Of a DNA stretch of 64,000 nucleotides, positions 1-6,381 are shown in pieces. The position numbers were made by a program, and so were the translations under genes. The notes below the pieces were generated by a model. The model made no database searches. It was not told where the DNA came from and saw only the letters and a program-made list of their open reading frames with translations. This DNA comes from Didemnitutus sp947085165 (lineage in GTDB: Bacteria > Verrucomicrobiota > Verrucomicrobiia > Opitutales > Opitutaceae): assembly GCA_947085165.1 (NCBI GenBank), contig CAMTVI010000002.1, positions 171,992-235,991 of the forward strand, in the 5' to 3' direction. How positions within the stretch are numbered: position 1 is the stretch's first letter; each line of letters opens with the position of its first letter.

Positions 1-519
1 GCCAGTCGCAAAATACGCCACGAGTCCCACGCCCCCGCACACCGCCGCCAACGTCGCGAGCAGTTTCCATTCTCCGTCGTCATGCGCGTGTCCGTGATGG
101 TCGTCCTCTTCTTCCTCTTCCGTTTCCGGCAACGTGTATTCCTTCCATTGAAAAAAACGCGGCGCCGTCGCACAGGTCGGTCGCTCCACCGTCGTCACGC
201 CATCGGCCTCGCGCACGAGAAAACTCTCCGCCCCCGCCGCGGTTTTCGCCGAACTGTTGTCACTGAGTTTCGCGTCGATTGCGCGCAGCACTTCATTGAT
301 CTGCGCTTCAAGTTGCGCGGTGCGCACCGGCCCCAACGTCGCCACCGCCACGGTGCGCTCGGCTTCATTGACGCGCACGGCGGCCACTTCGGGTTGCGCT
401 TGGAGAAAGCGAATCAACTCCTGCGTCCAACGCGCGCCATCTCGGTGTTCCGACTGCATGGCGTCACCCTGTTTCAACGCGCCCGGGTCGCAAATAAATT
501 TGCACCCGCTGAAAGTCAT
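1..519 (-). CDS. Heavy-metal P-type ATPase, N-terminal part (runs off window)
   Basis: The open frame starts at ATG 519 and is still open at base 1, giving 173 residues of an incomplete protein. Residues about 35-65 read like a degenerate heavy-metal-associated (HMA) fold (PEVAAVRVNEAERTVAVATLG region) without the usual CXXC. Residues 133-149 form an acidic and His-rich stretch (EEEEEDDHHGHAHDD), typical of the metal-sensing loop before the first membrane helix of Zn/Cd/Co-exporting P1B ATPases. Residues 151-172 begin the first hydrophobic helix. The P-type core (DKTG, HP motifs) would lie outside the window. A second possible start is ATG 459. It is divergent from the helicase gene with under 20 bp between starts, so the two promoters must overlap the coding regions. 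The metal specificity cannot be told from this piece. Confidence 0.65.
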   Translation of the reverse strand, partial: MTFSGCKFICDPGALKQGDAMQSEHRDGARWTQELIRFLQAQPEVAAVRVNEAERTVAVATLGPVRTAQLEAQINEVLRAIDAKLSDNSSAKTAAGAESFLVREADGVTTVERPTCATAPRFFQWKEYTLPETEEEEEDDHHGHAHDDGEWKLLATLAAVCGGVGLVAYFATG

Positions 520-536
520 CAGCTCAGTCGCTGGTG

Positions 537-2597
537 ATGATTAGCTTAAACGAAGGCGGCGGCGCGGTCATTTCCCGCGCAACCGAACTGACGGAGGCGA
601 CGTTCGCCGACGACGGTTGGTTGGTGCGCGCCCTCGGTTTGGAGCATCGGCCCGAGCAGGAGCGCATGGCCCACGCGGTCGCCGCCGCATTCACGGGCAA
701 CTCCAGTTTGCTTTGCGAAGCGGGCACCGGTGTCGGCAAGAGCCTCGCCTACCTCGTGCCGGGCATCATCCACGCCGTCGATACGCGCCGCCAATTCGTC
801 GTCTCCACTCACACCAAGACGCTGCAAGAGCAGATTCGCGACAAGGACCTCGCCAATTGCCGCCGGCTCTTTAGCGCGTTGCCGGAGCTCGCGGCTTATC
901 GCGACTTCACCAGCGCGGTGTTGATGGGCAAAGGCAATTATCTCTGCACGACGCGGCTCAAACGCGCGCTCGCGGAGAAACGCGAACTCTTCCAATCCGC
1001 CGAACAGGACGAGTTGCAGCGCGTGGCGCTTTGGTCCGCGACGACCGAGACGGGACTGCTCATCGATCTGCTTCCCCGCGTGAGTTCCGACGTGTGGGAG
1101 GAAGTTTCCGCCGACTCCGACGCGTGCTCCTCGCGCAATTGCAAGGACGGTTCCTGCTTTTACCGCCGCGCCAAGGCGCGCTGCGACGCCGCTAATCTCC
1201 TCATCGTCAATCACAGTCTGCTCTTCACGCTGATGTCGGTGAACGACGAGATGGGGCGCAGTCCGGCGAGTGGCATTTTGCGTCTCGATGATTTTCTCGT
1301 GCTCGACGAAGCGCATACGGTGCCGGATATCGCGACTGAGCAACTCGGCCTCGCGTTGAGTTCGTTCGGGTTGCGCCGGTTGCTCAATTCACTCTTCAAC
1401 CCCGCGCGCACCAAGGGACTCTTCGTGAAACACGACGCGCCCGACGCGAGCCGAGTGGTCGAGATCGCGCACGAGCAAGCCGCGTATTTCTTTGCCACGC
1501 TTTCCGAGCGACTCGGCAAAACCAAAGGGCCGTTGCGGGTGCGCGAATCCGGTTTCACCGAGAATATTCTCGCCGGTCCGCTCAACGGTGTGCTCGCGCA
1601 ACTCGACGCGCTGCGCACTCGCCTGCCCGATGGCGTGGCGCAGGACGAAGTCACCGGCAAACACCGTCGCGTGAGCGCGTATCGCGACGGCATCACCGCG
1701 TGGCTGAACCAAGCGCGCGCTGGCCACGTGCATTGGCTCGAATCCGGCATGACGCGTCGCGAAGCGATTCTCCATTTGCGCTCCGCGCCGCTCGATGTGT
1801 CGGCAGAGTTGAACGAGCGACTTTTCTCGCGTCACACGTCGGCGGTGTTGACGAGTGCAACGCTCGCCACCGGCAGCACGATTGAGCCTTTTCGCGAGCG
1901 CGTCGGTGCGCACGCGGTCGAGACGCTGATCGAAAAATCGCCGTTCGATTTCGAGCGCCACATGCGCGTTTACCTCGCGGCCGATATGCCGGAGCCGAGC
2001 GCGGCGAATGGACAGCTCAATCTCGCCGCGCTCACCGACTACGTGCGTTTCTGCACGCTGCGAGTGCCCGGTGGTTCGCTCGTGTTGTTCACCAGTTATC
2101 GCGACTTGCAGGAAGTCGCCACGCGTCTCGAAGCTGACTACAAACAAGCGGGCCGCGCCTGCCTCATGCAGGCGGCGGGCGCGTCGCGTTCCGATCTCGC
2201 GGAGCGGTTGCGTCAGGCGGGCAACGCCGTGCTCTTCGGCACCGAAAGTTTCTGGACTGGCATCGATGTGCCCGGCGCAGCGTTGTCCCAAGTCGTGATT
2301 ACACGCTTGCCGTTCGATCCGCCGAATCACCCGGTCGCCGAAGCGCGCGCGGAATGGGTCAGTGCCGAAGGCGGCAATCCGTTCGCACAGCTCGCCCTGC
2401 CCGAAGCGGTCAGCAAGTTCCGCCAAGGCATCGGCCGCCTCATTCGCAGTCGCACGGATTGCGGCGTCGTCACGATTCTCGATCCGCGCGTGGTGACGAA
2501 GGCCTACGGACGCGAGTTTATCGCGAGTCTGCCGACAAGCCGCTACGAACGCATGACGCGAGATGACCGCGAAACTGTTTTTCGTCCTTTCATTTAA
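537..2597 (+). CDS. dinG: DinG/XPD-type ATP-dependent DNA helicase
   Basis: Superfamily 2 helicase of the iron-sulfur DinG/XPD group, which unwinds DNA 5' to 3' in repair and R-loop removal. Visible motifs are Walker A AGTGVGKS at residues 63-70, a DEAH box (LDEAH) near 257-261, and a late motif VI (QGIGRLIRSR) near residue 640. Cysteines near 138, 198, 203 and 208 have the spacing expected of the 4Fe-4S ligands that mark this group. The length, 686 residues, is normal for bacterial DinG. The frame can start at GTG 534 or the adjacent ATG 537; ATG is chosen. The start lies 17 bp from the divergent ATPase start. The PP2C gene follows 27 bp after the stop and is probably cotranscribed. Confidence 0.88.
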   Translation: MISLNEGGGAVISRATELTEATFADDGWLVRALGLEHRPEQERMAHAVAAAFTGNSSLLCEAGTGVGKSLAYLVPGIIHAVDTRRQFVVSTHTKTLQEQIRDKDLANCRRLFSALPELAAYRDFTSAVLMGKGNYLCTTRLKRALAEKRELFQSAEQDELQRVALWSATTETGLLIDLLPRVSSDVWEEVSADSDACSSRNCKDGSCFYRRAKARCDAANLLIVNHSLLFTLMSVNDEMGRSPASGILRLDDFLVLDEAHTVPDIATEQLGLALSSFGLRRLLNSLFNPARTKGLFVKHDAPDASRVVEIAHEQAAYFFATLSERLGKTKGPLRVRESGFTENILAGPLNGVLAQLDALRTRLPDGVAQDEVTGKHRRVSAYRDGITAWLNQARAGHVHWLESGMTRREAILHLRSAPLDVSAELNERLFSRHTSAVLTSATLATGSTIEPFRERVGAHAVETLIEKSPFDFERHMRVYLAADMPEPSAANGQLNLAALTDYVRFCTLRVPGGSLVLFTSYRDLQEVATRLEADYKQAGRACLMQAAGASRSDLAERLRQAGNAVLFGTESFWTGIDVPGAALSQVVITRLPFDPPNHPVAEARAEWVSAEGGNPFAQLALPEAVSKFRQGIGRLIRSRTDCGVVTILDPRVVTKAYGREFIASLPTSRYERMTRDDRETVFRPFI

Positions 2598-2624
2598 AGG
2601 ACCGCGGTTCCAGCGTGTCGGTTG

Positions 2625-3338
2625 ATGAAGTTCACCGCTTTCGCTCACAGTGACATCGGCTGCCATCGTTCGGAGAACGAGGACAGCAGCCTCTGCGAAG
2701 TCGCTCTCGGCGTGTTTGCGGTGGCGGATGGGATCGGCGGATTGCCCGGCGGCGCGCAAGCAAGCGAGTGCAGTTTGACCACGTTGCGCGAGTGGTTCGT
2801 GCAACATGCGGCGGATTCAGCAATCGATTACGCGGCGGCACTCACGGCGGCCAACGATGCGGTGTTTCAGTTGGGCCGCCAAATCAGTCCGCGCTACGGT
2901 ATTGGCAGCACTCTCACTCTCGCGCACGTCGCGTTGGATAAACTCCATGTGGTGCATGTGGGAGATAGCGCGCTGTTCCGGCTTCGTAAGGATGAAGTCG
3001 TGGCGTTGACGCGCGACCACAACGTCAAATCGGACCATGTCTTCGCTATCGCGCGCGGCGAATCGCCCGAACCATTTTTTGGCAACCCGCACGCGTTGAC
3101 GCGGTGCGTCGGTCAACCGCCACCTCTTGAGGGCGACCACTCCGAGCACGCGCTGGCGAGCGGTGATCGCTACTTGGTGTGCACGGATGGCATCACGCGC
3201 TGCATCACGCCCCACGAAATTCAGCGTCAACTCGCAGAAGCGAGCGACGCACAGTCCGTCGCCGAAAAACTCGTCGCGCTCGCGCGGGAACGCGGTGGTT
3301 TTGACAACGCCACGGCTGTCGTGCTCTTCGTCGATTGA
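2625..3338 (+). CDS. PP2C-family serine/threonine protein phosphatase
   Basis: Metal-dependent protein phosphatase of the PrpC/Stp1 type, removing phosphate from Ser/Thr residues set by Hanks-type kinases. The conserved metal-binding motifs are all present: NED at 18-20, ADGIGG at 34-39, GDS at 113-115, CTDGI at 186-190 and FDNAT at 226-230. At 237 residues it is a bare catalytic domain with no membrane segment, so it should be cytoplasmic. The start is ATG 2625; a TTG three bases upstream is also in frame. A TPR gene begins 1 base after its stop. No partner kinase gene is visible within the window, so its substrates cannot be guessed from context. Confidence 0.9.
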   Translation: MKFTAFAHSDIGCHRSENEDSSLCEVALGVFAVADGIGGLPGGAQASECSLTTLREWFVQHAADSAIDYAAALTAANDAVFQLGRQISPRYGIGSTLTLAHVALDKLHVVHVGDSALFRLRKDEVVALTRDHNVKSDHVFAIARGESPEPFFGNPHALTRCVGQPPPLEGDHSEHALASGDRYLVCTDGITRCITPHEIQRQLAEASDAQSVAEKLVALARERGGFDNATAVVLFVD

Positions 3339-3339
3339 A

Positions 3340-3645
3340 ATGAACTCCGACCGCTTTGCCGCCCTCGTTGCGCAACATCCGGAGAACGAGAAATTCCGTT
3401 TCAGTCTCGCGCAGGCACTCGTGCGCGAAGAACGCTGGGCCGACGCGGTGCCGCAGCTCGAGTTTTGCGTGGCGCGCAAAGCGGACTGGATGATGGCGCA
3501 GATTCTCCTCGGTAAAGCACTGCTCGCGCTCGGTCGCAAAGCGGACGCGCGCACGCGCTTTGAGTTGTCGTTGCAGCTCGCCATTGCGCAGGACCACGAA
3601 GATCCCGCGCGCGAAATGCAGGCGTTGTTGGCGGAGTTGGGGTGA
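3340..3645 (+). CDS. Small tetratricopeptide-repeat protein
   Basis: A 101-residue protein with two to three TPR-like helix pairs. These include the NEKFRFSLAQAL and ADWMMAQILLGKALLALGRK stretches, the latter carrying the usual small-residue and Gly/Ala spacing of the TPR consensus. The ATG at 3340 follows the phosphatase stop by 1 base, so translation is probably coupled. A longer open frame extends upstream in the same phase but lies inside the phosphatase gene and is not real. TPR proteins hold protein partners together; pairing with a PP2C phosphatase suggests, as inference only, a role in presenting substrates or in the same signalling path. The convergent nucleotidyltransferase ends 124 bp further on, beyond a cluster of hairpin repeats. 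Confidence 0.75.
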   Translation: MNSDRFAALVAQHPENEKFRFSLAQALVREERWADAVPQLEFCVARKADWMMAQILLGKALLALGRKADARTRFELSLQLAIAQDHEDPAREMQALLAELG

Positions 3646-3650
3646 GTAAG

Positions 3651-3751
3651 TCGCGAGCAAGCTCGCTCCCACAGGGGAATCCAAATGTAGGAGCGAGCTT
3701 GCTCGCGAAATAAGCAGCAAAATCCAAAGGTGGGAGCGGGCTTGCTCGCGA
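3651..3751. repeat. Three REP-like palindromic repeats
   Basis: Three copies of a 21-24 base palindromic unit lie between two convergent genes. The core reads GGAGCGAGCTTGCTCGCGA. Copy 1 (3651-3674) is inverted. Copy 2 (about 3686-3708) and copy 3 (3731-3751, one mismatch, GGGCTTGCTCGCGA) run in the forward direction. Copies 1 and 2 can pair with each other into a long hairpin, and each can also fold alone. The unit is strikingly like the GC-rich REP family known from Pseudomonas. The position between convergent stops is the usual place for such repeats and could also serve as a two-way terminator. Confidence 0.8.
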
Positions 3752-3769
3752 TTTCCAAGCAAGGAGTCT

Positions 3770-4675
3770 TCAGCCCCAGAGCGGCGCCGGATAAACTCCC
3801 GCGCGCACCAAGTCGCGCACTGCCGCCTGTGCGGCGGGCAAATCCTCGCGATAAGTAATGCCGAACCACGCGTCGTCACTGCGCAGCAGCGCGATGCGCG
3901 CCTCGCCCGCCTGATTAAGTTCGCTCAACGACGTCGGCAAATAGAACTCCGCTTTCGGATCGCCGCCACGCTCGCGCAGGAACCGCGTGAAGCGCTCCTC
4001 CAATTGCGCGAACACCGCCGGCGTGAAACCCCAGAAATTCATCGAAACAATTTCGTCGCCGCTGAGCTGTTGCGTCGCGCCAGCCGCATCGAGGTAGCTC
4101 GCGCCACCGGCGTCGCGCTTCGTGATTTTCGTCACTTCGGTGATGCTCTCCAATCGGCCGCTACCGGCGATGGCGCAAAGTCCGCGACTCACGGCCCCGT
4201 GTTCGGAAAGCGTTTGCCGCAACGGATAGCCGACCATCGCATAATCGCTCGACGCCGCAAAATGCGCCGCGAGCGCACGATAGCCCGCCGCGCCGTAGAA
4301 ATCGTCAGCATTGATCACCGCGAAGGGACGCTGCACCGCGTGGCGGGCCGCCAACACGGCATGACCCGTGCCCCACGGCTTGTTGCGCGCCGTCACGGTC
4401 GAGCCGGCCGGCAAATCGTCCGTCTCCTGAAACACGTAGTCGACGGCGATGTGTTTTTCGAGCCGCCGCCCGATGCTGGCGCGAAAGTCGGCCTCGATCT
4501 CGCGACGGATCACCAACACGAGCCGGTCAAACCCCGCGCGGCGCGCGTCGTAGATGGAGTATTCGATGATCAACTCGTCGGCCGCGCCGACGGGTTGCAC
4601 CTGCTTGAGGCCGCCGAAACGGCTGCCCATGCCCGCAGCGAGAATGACGAGATCGAAGTTGGCCGTGTTGCTCAC
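3770..4675 (-). CDS. Sugar-phosphate nucleotidyltransferase (GT-A fold)
   Basis: NTP-transferase family protein that would join a nucleoside triphosphate to a sugar-1-phosphate. The signature loop LAAGMGSRFGGLKQ is at residues 12-25, followed by the metal-binding NADDFYG at 122-128 and a C-terminal region typical of the bacterial 300-residue branch of this family. The start is set at GTG 4675, which puts the glycine-rich loop 12 residues in, as is usual. The open frame can be extended to a TTG at 4714, but the extra residues match nothing expected. Chosen length is 301 residues. It converges on the TPR gene across the REP cluster. The sugar and base cannot be named from sequence alone. Confidence 0.8.
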   Translation of the reverse strand: MSNTANFDLVILAAGMGSRFGGLKQVQPVGAADELIIEYSIYDARRAGFDRLVLVIRREIEADFRASIGRRLEKHIAVDYVFQETDDLPAGSTVTARNKPWGTGHAVLAARHAVQRPFAVINADDFYGAAGYRALAAHFAASSDYAMVGYPLRQTLSEHGAVSRGLCAIAGSGRLESITEVTKITKRDAGGASYLDAAGATQQLSGDEIVSMNFWGFTPAVFAQLEERFTRFLRERGGDPKAEFYLPTSLSELNQAGEARIALLRSDDAWFGITYREDLPAAQAAVRDLVRAGVYPAPLWG

Positions 4676-4740
4676 CGCAGTTACGAAACACAGGAAGCCG
4701 TTGGCGGAAACCAAATTTCGCGAGACGCGAAGATCGGAGG

Positions 4741-4836
4741 GTCACCACGAAATACACTAAACGACACGAAAGTAAGGCCGGCGGGCGCGACGAGGCTACG
4801 GAGGTCACCCACGAAACACACGAAAAGCACGAAAAG
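4741..4836. repeat. Degenerate CACGAAA-rich repeat tract
   Basis: A 96-base stretch with repeated imperfect copies of (A)CACGAAA: ACCACGAAAT, GACACGAAAG, CCCACGAAAC, ACACGAAAAG and GCACGAAAAG. It sits upstream of the nucleotidyltransferase gene and ends right at the tRNA 3' fragment. Nothing codes here. Similar A-rich CACGAAA tracts are common between genes in this group of bacteria in my recollection; no function is claimed. It also holds whatever promoter serves the nucleotidyltransferase. Confidence 0.45.
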
Positions 4837-4837
4837 G

Positions 4838-4861
4838 GGTGCCAGAGGGCGAGATTTGAAC
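4838..4861 (-). pseudogene. tRNA 3'-end fragment (T-arm plus acceptor strand)
   Basis: On the minus strand this reads GTTCAAATCTCGCCCTCTGG followed by CACC, closely matching the T-arm and 3' acceptor strand of the intact tRNA-Met at 5201-5275. There are 14 identical bases in the block GGTGCCAGAGGGCG, then one substitution, GATT, one inserted T and GAAC. No 5' half is present next to it. It forms a direct repeat with the real tRNA 3' end, and the GIY-YIG gene lies between the two copies. This arrangement is what a tRNA-targeting insertion leaves behind. Confidence 0.7.
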
Positions 4862-4904
4862 TCCGACTTCGTCGCGAGCAGGCTCCGACTTCGTCGCGAG
4901 CAGG
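4861..4904. repeat. Tandem 22-bp duplication
   Basis: Two identical, directly adjacent 22-base copies (CTCCGACTTCGTCGCGAGCA plus GG) at 4861-4882 and 4883-4904. The TCGCGAGCAGGCTCC part resembles the REP-like core seen at 3651-3751. The pair sits between the tRNA 3' fragment and a GC hairpin. Perfect identity suggests the duplication is recent. Confidence 0.85.
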
Positions 4905-4906
4905 CC

Positions 4907-4938
4907 GCCGACCAACCCCGACCGAGTCGGGGCTGTCC
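4907..4938. repeat. GC hairpin element, solo copy
   Basis: The sequence GCCGACCAACCCCGACCGAG followed by TCGGGGCTGTCC contains a CCCCGAC/GTCGGGG-type stem. It is the same element as the hairpin embedded in each of the three tandem units at 5303-5514; only the loop differs. It begins 1 base beyond the stop codon of the GIY-YIG gene, so it could act as its transcript end. The TTGGTCGGC flank (minus strand) is identical to bases 3' of the anticodon arm in the intact tRNA-Met. Confidence 0.75.
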
Positions 4939-4939
4939 T

Positions 4940-5188
4940 TCAGTCGCTTCGCTTCAAATACTCAATCGCCAAGGCTGGTTTGCCCCACGCCTTGAGTTTG
5001 CGCTCCACCGCCACCGCTTCCGCGCGAGTCGCGAAACTGCGGCTTGCGACGATCTCGATGTGATCACCGAGGCGTTTCGTCGTGTGGGTGTGGCCGCTGC
5101 GGTGCTGGGCCAGGCGGGCCGCGAGGTCGTTGGTCTGGCCGATGTAGTGGCGGCCGGAATCGCCCCGCAAAATGTAGACGAAAAACAT
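4940..5188 (-). CDS. GIY-YIG nuclease-superfamily protein next to a tRNA
   Basis: An 82-residue stand-alone GIY-YIG domain of the COG2827/UPF0213 kind. The first motif is VYI at 4-6 and the second YIG at 15-17. An Arg (R25) in the AARLAQH helix and a Glu (E62) in AVERKLKAW are placed as the usual catalytic residues. No DNA-binding extension is present. The ATG lies only 12 nt after the CCA end of the tRNA-Met on the same strand, with no clear Shine-Dalgarno sequence, so it is probably read from the tRNA transcript after processing. The gene is flanked by the intact tRNA and a second copy of the tRNA 3' end, which suggests a tiny tRNA-linked mobile unit. The cellular role of this family is not established; a nick-making or repair role is inference. 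Confidence 0.85.
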   Translation of the reverse strand: MFFVYILRGDSGRHYIGQTNDLAARLAQHRSGHTHTTKRLGDHIEIVASRSFATRAEAVAVERKLKAWGKPALAIEYLKRSD

Positions 5189-5200
5189 CCGTCGTGAAAG

Positions 5201-5275
5201 TGGTGCCAGAGGGCGGGATTGAACCGCCGACCAAGGGCTTATGAGTCCCCTGCTCTACCACTGAGCTACTCTGGC
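5201..5275 (-). tRNA. tRNA-Met (anticodon CAT)
   Basis: A full cloverleaf can be drawn. The acceptor GCCAGAG pairs with CTCTGGC. The D-arm is GCTC/GAGC, the anticodon loop CTCATAA, and the T-arm GGCGG-TTCAATC-CCGCC. The discriminator base is A and CCA is encoded. The anticodon stem has one A/G mismatch next to the loop. CAT means elongator Met, or Ile if the C is modified to lysidine; Met is the simpler reading, and the first base pair (G-C) argues against initiator tRNA. It is the last and only intact member of a row of four 80-bp units and is followed directly by the GIY-YIG gene. Confidence 0.9.
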
Positions 5276-5302
5276 GAAATATTTTACCGAAGTGTGTCGG
5301 CA

Positions 5303-5514
5303 GCCGACCAACCCCGACGATGTCGGGGCTGCCCTACCGCTGAGCTACTCTGGCTTGAACTTGGAACCGGAGCTTTTCGGTGGCCGACCAACCCCGACGA
5401 TGTCGGGGCTGCTCTACCACTGAGCTACTCTGGCTTGAACTTGGAACCGGAGCTTTTCGGTGGCCGACCAACCCCGACGTTGTCGGGGCTGCTCTACCGC
5501 TGAGCTACTCTGGC
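5303..5514 (-). repeat. Three tandem tRNA-5'-half/hairpin units, 80-bp period
   Basis: Three units end (5' on the minus strand) at 5514, 5434 and 5354, and the intact tRNA follows at 5275. The spacing is therefore 80, 80 and 79 bp. Each unit begins with the first 26 bases of the tRNA (GCCAGAGTAGCTCAGYGGTA then GRGCAG). It continues with a CCCCGACnnnGTCGGGG hairpin in place of the anticodon arm and then TTGGTCGGC, which is identical to the tRNA after its anticodon arm. There is no T-arm and no 3' acceptor strand. The two outer units share one 28-base spacer; the inner one has a different 27-base spacer. Loop triplets are ATC, ATC and AAC. These cannot be functional tRNAs. They look like amplified, rearranged tRNA gene copies. 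Confidence 0.85.
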
Positions 5515-5676
5515 TTGAACTCCTACAGCGTCTCTGCCGAGGAACGGCTTTGAAGCCACAGTTTTTGCCAAAAATCCACAAGATTTTTCTGCCCGCTTAT
5601 GCCAGCCCGACCGCAATTCACGCCACCTTGCTGTCCGCATTCGGCGCACAGCTGCCAGCAAACGCGACGTCTTTGC

Positions 5677-6381
5677 CTACTTGGCAACGTCTTCCTGCTT
5701 GGCGGTTTCGTAATCCACAAGGCTTCTTAAAACAGGTTGCAGACCGGTCTTCTTGACCGGCGGAAAGACGAGAATCAAAGAGCGCTCGCTGGACTTCATA
5801 TCGAACTTGATACCACCAACCACCAGTTTCTTGCTGTCCTGCTTAATTGACAGCTCAACGTATACCACTCCAGAACCCGCGACCGCGTCATTAACGCCCT
5901 GCGCAACCGCGAAGTTATGCTTACCGGACCGCCCATCGTAATCACGACCGGCCAAATTGAGAATCGCAAAGTGCCCCTGGGGTATCCGCGTCAAACTATC
6001 ATCGACAGCGTAAATTGAATACGTCGTTCCATCCGTGCTCTTTTCGTGTCGGGGGAGGAACAACAGGAATGCATTGGAATATTTTCCCTCAGATTTCCAA
6101 ACGGCAATCGGATCGGATTTCGGGTTGTTGACGTCGTAGAACTTAACGTCGGGACTGCCGGTGTATTGGAAAGCTTGCGAACGGCTGGCTCCATAGAATT
6201 TGATCCCGACGATCGAGGATTTTTCTTTCGGGAAATAGCCGATTTCCGTCGGTGGGTTCAATGCATAGGTGCTAAACCTAATGTTGACCGCACGCGGGCG
6301 CGGTTCCTGCCCAAGCGCAGGCAGGAAGCTCGAAACAAGCAAGAGGAGACCAAAAATCAGATTTCGCTGGGACTTAGCCAT
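5677..6381 (-). CDS. Secreted protein of unknown function, end of pseudopilin operon
   Basis: A 234-residue protein with an N-terminal signal peptide (MAKSQRNLIFGLLLLVSSFL, then PALGQ as likely cleavage region). The rest is mixed beta-rich sequence with no motif I recognise. Its ATG lies 25 bases inside the end of the upstream cassette protein A gene, so it belongs to that operon and is probably made by coupled translation. It would act in the periplasm or at the outer membrane. Being the last gene of a Verru_Chthon-type cassette, it may be an accessory factor of that fibre-like system; this is inference from position only. Confidence 0.7.
   Translation of the reverse strand: MAKSQRNLIFGLLLLVSSFLPALGQEPRPRAVNIRFSTYALNPPTEIGYFPKEKSSIVGIKFYGASRSQAFQYTGSPDVKFYDVNNPKSDPIAVWKSEGKYSNAFLLFLPRHEKSTDGTTYSIYAVDDSLTRIPQGHFAILNLAGRDYDGRSGKHNFAVAQGVNDAVAGSGVVYVELSIKQDSKKLVVGGIKFDMKSSERSLILVFPPVKKTGLQPVLRSLVDYETAKQEDVAK

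Noticed and set aside
1389..2807. 472-codon minus-strand open frame
   Set aside because: Antisense to the helicase and phosphatase genes, without motif or ribosome-binding site.
4004..5197. 397-codon plus-strand open frame
   Set aside because: It is antisense to the nucleotidyltransferase and GIY-YIG genes and runs through the non-coding repeats; no protein family features.
5281..5514. Cluster of four functional tRNA genes
   Set aside because: Only the 5201-5275 unit has an anticodon arm, a T-arm and a 3' acceptor strand; the other three lack them.
5281..5520. Possible CRISPR-like array (regular 80-bp repeats)
   Set aside because: Units are tRNA-derived with near-identical spacers, not unique spacers between short repeats, and no cas gene is present.
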